64,000 nucleotides of DNA from Verrucomicrobiales bacterium (GCA_028293125.1 JAQGPJ010000068.1:1-64000); one strand, 5' to 3'. Positions 49,701 to 58,898 are shown, counted from the stretch's first letter. Numbers and translations: made by a program. The notes: a model not told the origin generated them from the letters alone.

Positions 49701-50940
49701 AGGCGGCGTCGGTGCTGCGGATGTAGGCGCCGGGGGCCACATCCTGATACTCCAGAATCACTGACGCCACCTCGCGCGGGTCCGTCACTTTGGCGCTGAT
49801 GGTCACCGGCTGGCCTGATGGGAAAACCCCCGTGGGCACCGTGGACGGCTGGGCGGAAACCGCGGCCACCTGCCGGATGGCGGGCGGAGGAATCTCCCGC
49901 GCCACCCCGGCATTGGCCGCGCCGGGTGTGGGTTTGCCGGGACGCCACGAGCCGCCCAGGGTCCGGTCCAGCGACGGATGGATGACCTGCATGGAGTTCC
50001 CTGTGGGAGCTGTCTGGGCTCCGGTCACGGCGCTGCCCACCACCGGCCATGGAGTGCCCAGACCGTAGCTGAGGGAATCCACCGTCATTCCCGCCGCATC
50101 TGTCAGGGTGATCTCCTCCCCTTCATTGGAAAGCCCGCCGGTCCAGGGTCCCAGTGCGCCGGGAGAGCCGAGATGGGTTTGCAGCTGCGCGGGATTTTCC
50201 CCGATCACCAGATAGCCGCCGGGGGCAATTTTGGTTCCGTCGGGAAAAACATAACTGATTCCCTTCACAAACCTCCAGCCACTGAGATCCACTTCGGAGG
50301 GCAGAGGATTGAAGAGCTCGATGAACTCCACCAGCTTCGACTTGGAGTCCGCCGGATCCACATGCAGCTCATGGATCAGCACATGGGCGGCGGGCAGGCC
50401 GTGGTCCCCATTGGCCGCACCGGGAGTGGGTTGAAGGAAATAACCGGTCCCCCCCGGTGCCGTGTGCCCCCAGGAGATGTCCGCGGACTGCGCGGGAAAA
50501 GCCGGCGAAAAGGCGCTGAGCACCGTCACCCCGTCCGCCGCCGTCAGCGCGAGGTATTCCCCGTTGGTGCCCAGACTGAAATTGGTGTGTGGCGGAGCCC
50601 CGGCCCCGGCCCGGTTTTTGGAGGAGGCGAAAACCACCAGATACCCGTTGGCGGGAATGGCGGTGCCGGCGGGGAAAGCCCACTTCGTTTTGACCGCACG
50701 GTCGTCAGTCAGGTGCATCCCGGAAAGATCCGCCGGAGTGGAGGCGGCATTCCGCAGTTCGATCCAGTCACTCCAATCTCCATCACTATCCCTGAGGGTT
50801 CCGGTGTTCGAGGCCATGACCTCATTGAGACTCAGCCCCTGCGTCAGTGCCGGGTCCTGAGCCTGCATTCCGATGACAGTGCTCCAAATCAGGATTCCCA
50901 AAAGCAGGCCTGAGGGAGGGAAGGGAAAAGATTGGATCAC
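46765..50940 (-). CDS. CotH kinase-family protein with several lamin-tail (LTD) domains
   Basis: LTD-like segments LSLNEVMASNTGTLRDSDGDWSDWIELRN, ELHVDPADSKSKLVEFIELFNP and LIISEIMYHPPDAEGGDTEFIELLNSG; CotH-like YRFKGTLVIDGKVYDHVHYRAKGQNSTYNTGKNKWKFKF; start uncertain (GTG at 50940 suggested; open frame runs to 51366). Confidence 0.85.
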   Translation of the reverse strand: MIQSFPFPPSGLLLGILIWSTVIGMQAQDPALTQGLSLNEVMASNTGTLRDSDGDWSDWIELRNAASTPADLSGMHLTDDRAVKTKWAFPAGTAIPANGYLVVFASSKNRAGAGAPPHTNFSLGTNGEYLALTAADGVTVLSAFSPAFPAQSADISWGHTAPGGTGYFLQPTPGAANGDHGLPAAHVLIHELHVDPADSKSKLVEFIELFNPLPSEVDLSGWRFVKGISYVFPDGTKIAPGGYLVIGENPAQLQTHLGSPGALGPWTGGLSNEGEEITLTDAAGMTVDSLSYGLGTPWPVVGSAVTGAQTAPTGNSMQVIHPSLDRTLGGSWRPGKPTPGAANAGVAREIPPPAIRQVAAVSAQPSTVPTGVFPSGQPVTISAKVTDPREVASVILEYQDVAPGAYIRSTDAAFTSTDPAVSKWRDLPMHDDGLNGDATADDDTFSAMLPAALLVHRHLIRWRVRAVNTADAGVRVPTEDDPSKNFALFCYDGVPAWTAALRPGITPASTFPVETMRRVRPWHLLSHATDVQNCQYNPAYNDGTYRFKGTLVIDGKVYDHVHYRAKGQNSTYNTGKNKWKFKFNRGRLLEMPDDYGLTTTTVDTLNISSLAAPWAPWNRGLAGLDEAVNYRLCNLADSPAPYGCHIQWRVIDAAAEAPADQFGGDFWGLYLAFENQDNRFKESHRLPDGNIFRLQVTGAGNSLLDQGSGQPSNLSDLNSFTSTGGTGYRKGGGSASAAPLINNIQPVSWWQANVHLPRYYNWRAVTEAVNQTDRREQENVVYFRNPGPQDRRWEIYSWDVDLLYERLDRWGPQATQNGNDLSQYEQISRLLLHPSLRIEFQNRARELQDLLLNDDQAWKVIDEFVSLITDGPPRVIPIDGAIAPGFVEADRRRWDYRPGNPTPPRGAGPTGNYYKTPYPIGNMGNGPPQPFSRILATPDFAGSVRWVKEFIAFDAHGGGRLAKMAAGTVNPYTLAVSATPAVIPDTPVISYTGPAGWPVNALGFSSSAHHSPDGQGFAAMEWRIGEIHDPSVPGFTAGTPWRYEITPVWTSGELTVFASGASPPATGLAAGRTYRARVRHKNAAGHWSHWSAPVEFTAGAPPAGQLATDLIISEIMYHPPDAEGGDTEFIELLNSGASTLDLTGVQFTAGILWSFPDGATLAAGARLLVVRDRAAFEARYGPGLPIAGEYLNSSSNSLNNSGETLTLSLGSGQVLRTVPYGDSAPWPEAADGGGSSLALIPPQTNPDLSLPASWQAASPTPGTGGAAVPGFAAWKASHGIASDSDDRDGDGLTALLEFATASDPDIISLRVLPVFTRQANGGFTVAVTCLAGAGVSCLIEQSADLKNWTAASGAALESTDAQGAREIRHYRLPASPAEPRLYLRVRFQVPS

Positions 50941-51145
50941 AAAGAGTAAAACGGCATTAAAACAGATTCCTGACTCATTCGGAATGGAAAACCGCTTTTT
51001 TCGTTTTCCTGGATTAATTCGGTTTTTCCGATGTTTAATACCTGTTTTCCAGTCCGGGCGGCCGTGTGTTTGTCTGCCCGGAGCCGACGGGAATTCAAAT
51101 TTCCGGCCTGACAACCGGTGCCGGAACCGCCAGAGTGGCCAGCCT

Positions 51146-51577
51146 ATGCAGCAAGTGAAAGACACGGCGAGGGCAATGGTCCGCATCGGATATGACGGGC
51201 GCGTGCATAAAACCTTCCGCGGGCCGCTGGCGGCGGAGCGCTTCGCCAATGAGGAGCGGGTGCTGAGGTATCTTGAGAAGCGCGGCTGCCCGTTTGTGCC
51301 CAAAGTGCTGGAGAGCGATCCCGAAGCCCTGCGGCTGGTGACCACCAACTGCGGAGCCCGCGTCAACCAGCTGGATGAAAGACGGATGGACGGTCTTTAC
51401 GACGAGCTGGAGACTTACGGGGTGCGTCACGGGGACCGCTTTATGCGCAATGTGACCTACAGCCAGCAGCTGGCGCGCTTCTGCCTGATCGATTTCGAAT
51501 TTGCCACCATCCTCGAAACCGGCGAGGGCCTGGAGCAGACCAGCAGCGGGGTGATCGACCTCGACCGTGCGGACTGA
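51146..51577 (+). CDS. Minimal protein kinase-like protein
   Basis: 143 aa; HKTFRGPLAAERFANEERVLRYLEKRG, YGVRHGDRFMRNVTYSQQLARFCLIDFEFA matches an HxDxxxxN / DF(G/E) catalytic-loop arrangement. Confidence 0.65.
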   Translation: MQQVKDTARAMVRIGYDGRVHKTFRGPLAAERFANEERVLRYLEKRGCPFVPKVLESDPEALRLVTTNCGARVNQLDERRMDGLYDELETYGVRHGDRFMRNVTYSQQLARFCLIDFEFATILETGEGLEQTSSGVIDLDRAD

Positions 51578-51677
51578 CCGGATCCACCTCAGCGTCAGCC
51601 TTCCCTCTTTTTCCATCCGGCCCAGCGTCTCCAATCATCCGTTTGCCGGGGACCAGCCCTTTTCAGCAGCCACCCGA

Positions 51678-52643
51678 ATGAGCCAATCCCAATCCCAAAG
51701 TCAGAGCCAGTCATCCCCGCCTCCCGCTTCGGACAACCCTCCCGCCGCCGGGACCAGCCCTGCCGTGGAATGGGTGGATGAATCCCTCATGTCCGGCACC
51801 CCGCCCTGGCTGGCCAGTGCGGAGCCGGCGGCGGCCCTCACCCTGCGCTGGTCGGGTTTGACGCATCCGGGAAAGGTGCGGCCCAACAACGAGGACGCTT
51901 TTCTGGCGCTGAACTTCAACGGGGGCGGCGTGCAGTTTCTGGGAAAGGTGGGCAGCGCTCCGCTGTCGGACGCCGATTTTGTTTTTGCCGTGAGCGACGG
52001 CATGGGAGGCGCGAAATCCGGGGAGTTCGCCAGCCGCATCGCCGTGGATAAGATCACCCATCTGCTGCCCCGCAGTTTCCGGCGGGCCGCCCTGGGCATG
52101 TCCGTGAATTACCAGGACGTGCTGCCGGAACTGGTCACCTCCATCCACCGCGACCTGACGCTGCTGGCGGAAAGCTACGAGGAGTGCGCGGGCATGGGAG
52201 CCACCCTGACCATGGCGTGGTTCGCGCCGGGCTGGATGTATTTTGCCCATATTGGGGACAGCCGGCTTTATTACCTGCCCGCCGGCGGAGCGCTGCGGCA
52301 GATCAGCGAGGACAATTCCCACGTGGGCTGGCTGCGGCGTCAGGGGAAAATCAACGAGCGCGAGGCCCGCACCCATCCGCGTAAAAACGTCCTGAACAAA
52401 GCCCTCGGCGCGGGCCATCAGTTTGTGGATCCGCAGGTGGGCGCGGTGTCCTGCCAGCCGGGGGATATTTTCCTGCTGGTGACCGACGGCATTATCGACG
52501 GCCTCTGGGACCGCCATCTGGAGGAGTTCCTGCGAACCCCGGATGCCGTGATCACCCCCGCCCAGCAGATGATCAATGAAGCCCTCTCCCGTTCCGGGCG
52601 CGACAATCTGACGGCGGTGGTGGTGGAGGTGCTGCCAGGGTGA
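51678..52643 (+). CDS. PP2C-family serine/threonine phosphatase
   Basis: SGLTHPGKVRPNNEDAFLAL; FVFAVSDGMGGAKSGEFASRIA; MGATLTMAWFAPGWMYFAHIGDSRLYYL; DIFLLVTDGIIDGLWD; SGRDNLTAVVVEV. Confidence 0.92.
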   Translation: MSQSQSQSQSQSSPPPASDNPPAAGTSPAVEWVDESLMSGTPPWLASAEPAAALTLRWSGLTHPGKVRPNNEDAFLALNFNGGGVQFLGKVGSAPLSDADFVFAVSDGMGGAKSGEFASRIAVDKITHLLPRSFRRAALGMSVNYQDVLPELVTSIHRDLTLLAESYEECAGMGATLTMAWFAPGWMYFAHIGDSRLYYLPAGGALRQISEDNSHVGWLRRQGKINEREARTHPRKNVLNKALGAGHQFVDPQVGAVSCQPGDIFLLVTDGIIDGLWDRHLEEFLRTPDAVITPAQQMINEALSRSGRDNLTAVVVEVLPG

Positions 52644-52734
52644 GGGCAGCCGGGAACACAGAAGGCGGCGGACGGATTCACTATGGCTGTCCGCGCCCGC
52701 GACGCTGTGATACGGGGCCGGTTTCAAAAACAAA

Positions 52735-52764
52735 ACACCCGCCCGGCTTTCGCGGGGCGGGTGT
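52735..52764 (-). terminator. Rho-independent terminator for htpG
   Basis: ACACCCGCCC-n10-GGGCGGGTGT, 10-bp stem; minus strand continues TTTTGTTTTTG. Confidence 0.75.
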
Positions 52765-52820
52765 CCGATGAATGAGGAATGCCGGGTGCCGGCCCGAAGC
52801 CGGGCATGGCGGGGCAGCGG

Positions 52821-54665
52821 TCAGAGAGCGGCGGCGAGCACCTTCTCCATGCGGGCGAGCATGCCGGTCGGACTGTCAAGCAGGCCGGCGGCGATCAGGG
52901 CGTTGTCCCGGATCTGCTCGGCGATGAGCGGGGCCAGCTCATCGTTTTTCTTCCCGCGCAGAGCCAGCTTGCGGATCAGGTTGTGGCGGGGGTTGATTTC
53001 CAGAACGACCTTGGCTCCTCCGCCGAAGTCCTGGTTCATGGCTTTCATCATGGCGCGCATCTGCGGGCTCACCTGGCCTTCGGGCTGAAGGGCGACCGCC
53101 GGGCTGCTGACCAGACGGGAGCCGGCGCGCACGCTTTCCACGCTGTCACCGAGTGTTTCCTTCAGCCATTCGCAGATTTCCTTTGTCTGCTCCTCCGTGA
53201 GGGATTCCCCTTCGGTGGGCGGGGCATCGCCCAGATCGAGGTCGTCGCTGGCGGCGGAGACGAGGCGCTTGCCCTCCACTTCGGAAAGGGAGGAGACCAC
53301 GTATTCGTCAATGGGCTCGAAGAGGTAAATCACCTCCAGACCGCGGGCCTTGAAGGCCTCCAGATACGGGCCGGCCTCAATGGCGGCACGGCTGGGCGCG
53401 ATGAGGAAGTAAATATCCTTCTGGCCGTCCTTGGCGCGGCTGAGGTACTCGTCAAAGCCGGTCAGGACGCCGGGCTCGGTCAGGGAGGACTCGAAGCGCA
53501 GGAGCTTCGACAGGGCCGCACGGTGGCGGTCGTCCACGGCCACGCCCTCTTTGAGGAAACGGCTGAAGGCTTTGTAGAAGTCGTTGTATTTCTCGGCATT
53601 GTCCCTGGCCTCGCCCTCCAGCATCTTGATCAGGCGCTTGGTCAGAACGTCGCCGAGCTTCTGCACCAGGGCGCTGTCCTGCATGGACTCGCGGGAGATG
53701 TTCAGCGGCAGGTCGTCGCTGTCGATCACCCCTTTGGCGAAGCGCAGCCACTCCGGCAGCAGGCCGCGGGGCTTGGGATCGATGAGCACGCGCCGGCAGT
53801 AGAGGGCCACCCCGGGCTCCATCTGGCCCATGCCGTAGCGCTCAGGGTTTTCCTGGGGAATGAAGAGCAGGGAATTGATCACCAGCGGCGCGTCGGCGCT
53901 GAAGTGCAGGCGGTAGCGGGGCTCGTCCCAGGCGTGGGCGATGAATTTGTAAAATTCATTGTACTGCTCGTCGGTGACCTCGCTCTTTTTCTTCAGCCAG
54001 AGGGCCTCCACGTTGTTCACGCGCTCCCCATCCAGGAGGATGGGGAAGGGCACGAAGTTGGAGTAGCGCTCCAGAATGGTTTTGACACGGCCCTTGGCGG
54101 CGAACTCCGCGTGCTCCTCCTTCAGATGGATGACGATGCGGCACCCGCGGTGCTGGCCGGGAGCTTCCGCGACGTCGAATCCGCCACGTCCGTCGCTGGT
54201 CCACAGCAGGGATTCACCGTCCTCCCGCCAGGAGTGGGTGAAAACCTCCACCCGGTCCGCCACCATGAAGACACTGTAAAACCCGACGCCGAAGCGTCCG
54301 ATGACATTGCCCGCCGCCTGCGCGCCGGCCTCCAGATTCTGAAGAAAGGCCTTGGTGCCGCTGTGGGCGATGGTGCCGAGGTTCCTGATCAGCTCCTCGC
54401 GGGTCATCCCAATACCGTAGTCGGTGATGGTCAGGGTTTTGGCCTCGGCATCGGAGGTGATCTCAATCTCCGGCTCCTTTTCGGATTCGAAAACGGAGGG
54501 CTCCGTCAGACGCAGGTGGCGCAGCTTCTCCAGGGAGTCGGCGGCATTGGACACCAGCTCGCGGACAAAGATCTCGCGGTCGGTGTAAAGGGAGTTGATG
54601 ACGATGTCCAGCAGCTGGCGGACTTCGGCCTGAAAGGGTTGGTGGGTGACAGTATCGGTGCTCAT
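52821..54665 (-). CDS. htpG: Molecular chaperone HtpG (Hsp90)
   Basis: HQPFQAEVRQLLDIVINSLYTDREIFVRELVSNAADSLEKLRHL; GIGMTREELIRNLGTIAHSGTKAFL; IGRFGVGFYSVFMVADRVEVFT. Confidence 0.97.
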   Translation of the reverse strand: MSTDTVTHQPFQAEVRQLLDIVINSLYTDREIFVRELVSNAADSLEKLRHLRLTEPSVFESEKEPEIEITSDAEAKTLTITDYGIGMTREELIRNLGTIAHSGTKAFLQNLEAGAQAAGNVIGRFGVGFYSVFMVADRVEVFTHSWREDGESLLWTSDGRGGFDVAEAPGQHRGCRIVIHLKEEHAEFAAKGRVKTILERYSNFVPFPILLDGERVNNVEALWLKKKSEVTDEQYNEFYKFIAHAWDEPRYRLHFSADAPLVINSLLFIPQENPERYGMGQMEPGVALYCRRVLIDPKPRGLLPEWLRFAKGVIDSDDLPLNISRESMQDSALVQKLGDVLTKRLIKMLEGEARDNAEKYNDFYKAFSRFLKEGVAVDDRHRAALSKLLRFESSLTEPGVLTGFDEYLSRAKDGQKDIYFLIAPSRAAIEAGPYLEAFKARGLEVIYLFEPIDEYVVSSLSEVEGKRLVSAASDDLDLGDAPPTEGESLTEEQTKEICEWLKETLGDSVESVRAGSRLVSSPAVALQPEGQVSPQMRAMMKAMNQDFGGGAKVVLEINPRHNLIRKLALRGKKNDELAPLIAEQIRDNALIAAGLLDSPTGMLARMEKVLAAAL

Positions 54666-54888
54666 GGCATTCTGGTTGGAGAAAAGGGGGTGGAAAAGAG
54701 GGCTGCCACTTTAACGATCAACAGCCGGCTGTCAAAAGCCCTCATGCAGCAGTGCGGTTGGGGCGGCGGGGTTTTGGAGTTGTATTTCTGATCAAGTTTT
54801 TGTGGCGACCCGAAATTCGGGATGACGGGTGCTGGAAATGACTTTAGTGGAGGGCAAATCGTGCGCCTCACGATGAACCCGGACCTTC

Positions 54889-56025
54889 ATGGGCATGCTG
54901 TTACCCATTTCCACGCTCACCGTGACCAGATTCCGTTCGCTGCGGGGTCTGACTGCCGGGCCTTTTGGCAGGGTGAATTTGATTACAGGGAAAAACAACA
55001 CCGGCAAATCAACTCTGCTGGAGGCCATCCGTGTTCTGGTGACGGATGGCGCTCCCGGCACGCTTTTCAGTATTCTCAATTACCGGGAGGAGCTCACCGC
55101 TTCCGACCGGGAGGCGCCCATCACACCACTGGACTCACCGTGGTTTTCCAGTCTTTTCTCTGATTTTCCCGATTTGACCGGATGCGGTGAGCCGTTCACG
55201 GTTTCGAGCGCCGCCGGTGATTCCATGCCGCTGAAAACGGTGGAAATCAAAGTGGGTTGGTATTCTGAGCAGGTGGATGATGAAACCGGCAACCACCGCT
55301 TTATTCCCGTAACGGGAACAGATCCGCCTGATGAGAATGAGGCAGTGCCATTTCTGGAAATCAAAGCCCCCCACCGGCAACGGAGAATCCGCCTCGACAG
55401 CCTCCGGAGCATGGCGGGGCGCAGAGTGGTTGAGGGGATGGGAACGGAAGGACTGCGGATGCCCTGCCTCTATCTTGATCCGTTCAGTGGCCGTTCCCCG
55501 TCCCACCTTGGAGTTTTGTGGGATGCCATCGCCCTCACCAGCCGTGAGAGACAGGTGGTTGAGGCGCTCAGGATTATTAGCCCGGATATTGAGGCTGTCT
55601 CCATGATTGGCAGTGGGAATGGCAACCGCTTCCGAACGGCCATTGCCAAAAGCCGTCAGTTCCGCGCCCCTGTCTCCCTGAGAACGTTTGGCGACGGCGT
55701 GAACCGCCTTTTCGGAATTATTCTTTCCCTTGTGAATGCCGCTGGGGGGGTGCTGCTGGTGGATGAGATCGAGAATGGGCTGCACCATTCCATTCTTCCT
55801 GATGTATGGAAGATCATTTTTCAAATGGCGGATGAACTGAACGTTCAGATTTTCGCCACGTCCCATAGTTGGGATTGCGTGGACTCCTTTCAGCAGGCCG
55901 CCAACGTCCACCCGCAAACCGGTGTGCTGGCCCGGTTGACCTCTTTGAACGGCAAAATTATCCCCACCCTCTTCAGTGAGAACGAACTGCGCATCGCGGC
56001 CAGGGATCAAATTGAAGTCCGCTGA
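54889..56025 (+). CDS. AAA-family (OLD/RecF-type) ATPase
   Basis: FRSLRGL...VNLITGKNNTGKSTLLEAI (Walker A), SLRTFGDGVNRLFGIIL, GVLLVDEIENGLHHS (Walker B), QIFATSHSWDCV. Confidence 0.88.
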   Translation: MGMLLPISTLTVTRFRSLRGLTAGPFGRVNLITGKNNTGKSTLLEAIRVLVTDGAPGTLFSILNYREELTASDREAPITPLDSPWFSSLFSDFPDLTGCGEPFTVSSAAGDSMPLKTVEIKVGWYSEQVDDETGNHRFIPVTGTDPPDENEAVPFLEIKAPHRQRRIRLDSLRSMAGRRVVEGMGTEGLRMPCLYLDPFSGRSPSHLGVLWDAIALTSRERQVVEALRIISPDIEAVSMIGSGNGNRFRTAIAKSRQFRAPVSLRTFGDGVNRLFGIILSLVNAAGGVLLVDEIENGLHHSILPDVWKIIFQMADELNVQIFATSHSWDCVDSFQQAANVHPQTGVLARLTSLNGKIIPTLFSENELRIAARDQIEVR

Positions 56026-56027
56026 TC

Positions 56028-56654
56028 ATGGCCGCTCCCAAACAGCTTCTTGTTGAGGGCACGGATGACTATCATGTCATCCTGAATCTCCAAGGGTCGC
56101 GCGGTCTCCGCATTCTGGACAAGAAACAGATCCATGATCTGCAGGGCGTGGAGAACCTGCTTGAAAGCCTGCCTGTGCGCATCCGCGCCAGCGAGGGCGG
56201 CGCTGTGGGCGCGGTGCTTGATGCGGACACCAGTCTGGCGGACCGCTGGCGCGGCATACGCGGCAGGATGGAGCGGCTGGGATATACTGATGTCCCGGCG
56301 GATCCCGCGCCGGAAGGCACCATCCTGATGCCGCCCGCCGGCACCCTGCTTCCCAGAGTGGGCATCTGGCTGATGCCGGACAACTCCACCTCGGGAATTC
56401 TGGAGGATTTTCTCAGGTTTCTGGTTCCGCCGGAGGACAGGCTCATTCAAACCGCGGAGCAGGCCATTGACCGGCTGCCGGACAGGCCGTTTCCTGACAA
56501 GGACCGCTCCAAGGCTCTCATGCACACGTGGCTGGCGTGGCGGGAGGAGCCCGGAAAGCCCTTTGGCCAGGCGATCACCGCCCGGTATCTCCATGGGGAT
56601 GTGCGGCAGGCCGACCTTTTCATCCATTGGCTCCAGATCCTGTTCGCCGATTGA
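56028..56654 (+). CDS. TOPRIM-like DUF3226-family protein
   Basis: MAAPKQLLVEGTDDYHVI (TOPRIM Glu motif), AVGAVLDADTSLADRW (DxD), MPDNSTSGILEDFL; starts 2 bp after the ATPase stop. Confidence 0.75.
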   Translation: MAAPKQLLVEGTDDYHVILNLQGSRGLRILDKKQIHDLQGVENLLESLPVRIRASEGGAVGAVLDADTSLADRWRGIRGRMERLGYTDVPADPAPEGTILMPPAGTLLPRVGIWLMPDNSTSGILEDFLRFLVPPEDRLIQTAEQAIDRLPDRPFPDKDRSKALMHTWLAWREEPGKPFGQAITARYLHGDVRQADLFIHWLQILFAD

Positions 56655-56711
56655 GCGCGGGAGGGAATCGGGATGAAAATCGGCGCTGGCCGGTCCGGGC
56701 GCTGAACACAA

Positions 56712-58898
56712 CTATCTCCCAACCGCTTTCAGTTCCTCCTGCGTCCAGGGAGAGGTCCGCGCTTCCGTCTCCCTGCGGATTTTGGCGATGTCACCGGCGG
56801 TGAGGATGCGGTTCCAGCCGTGCCAGTGCTCGCCCGCGTAGGTCAGCACCTGCGCCAGCTGCTCGTCGGTGTGGGTTTTCTCCAGCGGGGGCATGAGGCC
56901 GGCACCGTAGCTGACGCCGTCGAGGGGGCCGGTCAGGCCCTGAAGGAGGATGCGGGCAAGGATGGTGACGTCCCCGTTGTTGGCCATCCAGCTGGATTTG
57001 GCCAAAGGCGGGGCCAGCAGGGTATCCCCGGCCTTCAGGCCCATGCCGTCCGGGCCGTGGCAGGAGATGCAGAGCGTCTCGTACACCAGACGCCCCTGCT
57101 GCGCGGCAGGGCTGAGCCGGCTCTGGAGGTTCTCCGCGATGTCATGGTTTTTGACGGCGTCCACGAGGGGAAGCGGACGGTTTCCAAGCTGGAAATTCCC
57201 TGTTTGGCCGGCGGCGCGCCAAGCCAGAAAGGACTGTGTGGCCACGTGGGCATCGGGATCCGTGTCCGTGCCCCTGATGGCGGCGGCTGTCTCCGCATCC
57301 CGCTGCAGCAGCCATGGCTCGGCAAGCTGCACGGCGGCCCGGCGCACGCGGGGCTCCTTGTCCTTGAGGGCGGCGAGAACCGTCTCCTTTTTCAGCGAAT
57401 CCAGCCCGCTCAGGCACCAGAGGCTGTGGAGGCGGGCGTTGGTGTCGGAGTGTTTGGTCATTTGCTCCAAGGCCGGGACAGCGGATTTACCGCCCCGGGA
57501 CACGATCAGCATCTGCGCGGTGTCGCGCCACCAGCCGCCGGGATTGGAAAGGTGGGCGGCCAGTTCCGTGGAGGACTCGTCCAGCATGCGGGGACGCGGC
57601 AGTTTGGCGGCGGACTGGCCGTCGGGCAGCAGCCGGTAAATCCGGCCATGGCGGTGGACTTTGATCATGCCCCAGCGCTTGATGCGCTCATACCGCTCGA
57701 CCCACAGCTCCAGCTTGTTTTTGCGGTAGTCCTCGACATAGTGGGCGCGCAGTTCCGGGGTGACGGCGGTGGGAAACCACTCCTTCTCCTGAATGATGCC
57801 CCGGTAGAGATCCGCGATATAGAGACCGCCATCGGGTCCGCACTCGGTCCACACCGGGCGGAAATAGGCATCCCGCGAGCGGACAAACTCGCTGCCGGGG
57901 AAGGCGTTGTGCGCGGTGCCTTTGCCATCCTGCCACGAATAGCGCGTCATGCGGATCAGCCGTCCCACCGGCTCGCAGCCGAGGGAGTTTCCGTTCCACT
58001 GCGGAAAAAGCGGGCTGCGGACCACGCTCTGCCCGCAGGTGGCGGAGAAATGCGTCAGCTGCGCCTGGCGCGGCACATCGTAGCCGCCGTCACTGAAGTC
58101 CCACACCGGGCAGATGCCCCAGGGACGGAAATACCCCTCCTCATGCTCCGGCAGATCCAGAATAGGGTAGCCGGCGGGCAGCTGGAAGCTGTGGGCGGGA
58201 TTGGCCCCGCCGCCCCAGGAGCAGATGAGCCGCCCGTCGTCATCACGCGCGAGCCCCCACTGGCTGACGCGGCCCCGGCTGTGGGGCATGGCCACCAGTT
58301 TGCCTCCGTTCCAGCGGAGGCGGCGGTCGTTGGTGATGATGGTGTTGTCGAGATTCCAGAGCAGGCCGCTCTGCTGATGCTCAATATTTCCATGGTCGGA
58401 CTCTCCTCGCCACGCCACCTCTTTCCGGTCGGCCACGCCGTCCCGGTTGTCGTCAAAATAGGACCAGATGGTCTGATCCTCCGTGAAATACACCAGCACC
58501 CGGTCCTGCAGGGGCAGCACCGCGCGTGGCAGGACCACGTTGTCGATAAAGACGGTGCGTTTGTCCATTTTCCCGTCGCCGTCGGTGTCCGTCAGTTTCA
58601 CCACCCGGCTCACGGGATCCAGCTGGCCGGTGGCGTGCTCGTCCTGCATGTAGGTGCGCCACTCGCAGACGTAGAGCGAGCCATTGCCGTCGAAGGCCAT
58701 CATGGAGGGCTCCTCAACCATGGGCTCGCTGGCCACGCACTCCAGATGGAAGCCTTTGGGCACCTCGATGGTGCGGATGGACTCCTCCGGGGACAGGGCC
58801 GGGAAAGTGGTGTCGGGATTCCATTCACCCTCCGCGCGGGCGGGCAGGGTCAGGCCGATAAGGGCCAGCGGGAGGAGGAAAAAACGGGTGGGTGTCAT
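56712..58898 (-). CDS. PVC-type haem-binding dehydrogenase/c-type cytochrome protein
   Basis: Signal peptide MTPTRFFLLPLALIGLTLPARA; IEVPKGFHLECVASEPMVEEPSMMAFDGNGSLYVCEWRTYMQD; LVYETLCISCHGPDGMGLKAG. Confidence 0.9.
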   Translation of the reverse strand: MTPTRFFLLPLALIGLTLPARAEGEWNPDTTFPALSPEESIRTIEVPKGFHLECVASEPMVEEPSMMAFDGNGSLYVCEWRTYMQDEHATGQLDPVSRVVKLTDTDGDGKMDKRTVFIDNVVLPRAVLPLQDRVLVYFTEDQTIWSYFDDNRDGVADRKEVAWRGESDHGNIEHQQSGLLWNLDNTIITNDRRLRWNGGKLVAMPHSRGRVSQWGLARDDDGRLICSWGGGANPAHSFQLPAGYPILDLPEHEEGYFRPWGICPVWDFSDGGYDVPRQAQLTHFSATCGQSVVRSPLFPQWNGNSLGCEPVGRLIRMTRYSWQDGKGTAHNAFPGSEFVRSRDAYFRPVWTECGPDGGLYIADLYRGIIQEKEWFPTAVTPELRAHYVEDYRKNKLELWVERYERIKRWGMIKVHRHGRIYRLLPDGQSAAKLPRPRMLDESSTELAAHLSNPGGWWRDTAQMLIVSRGGKSAVPALEQMTKHSDTNARLHSLWCLSGLDSLKKETVLAALKDKEPRVRRAAVQLAEPWLLQRDAETAAAIRGTDTDPDAHVATQSFLAWRAAGQTGNFQLGNRPLPLVDAVKNHDIAENLQSRLSPAAQQGRLVYETLCISCHGPDGMGLKAGDTLLAPPLAKSSWMANNGDVTILARILLQGLTGPLDGVSYGAGLMPPLEKTHTDEQLAQVLTYAGEHWHGWNRILTAGDIAKIRRETEARTSPWTQEELKAVGR

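Noticed and set aside
48073-49764. 563-aa plus-strand ORF
   Set aside because: Antisense to the LTD/CotH gene; no domain.
52779-54791. 670-aa plus-strand ORF opposite htpG
   Set aside because: Antisense to a highly conserved chaperone gene.
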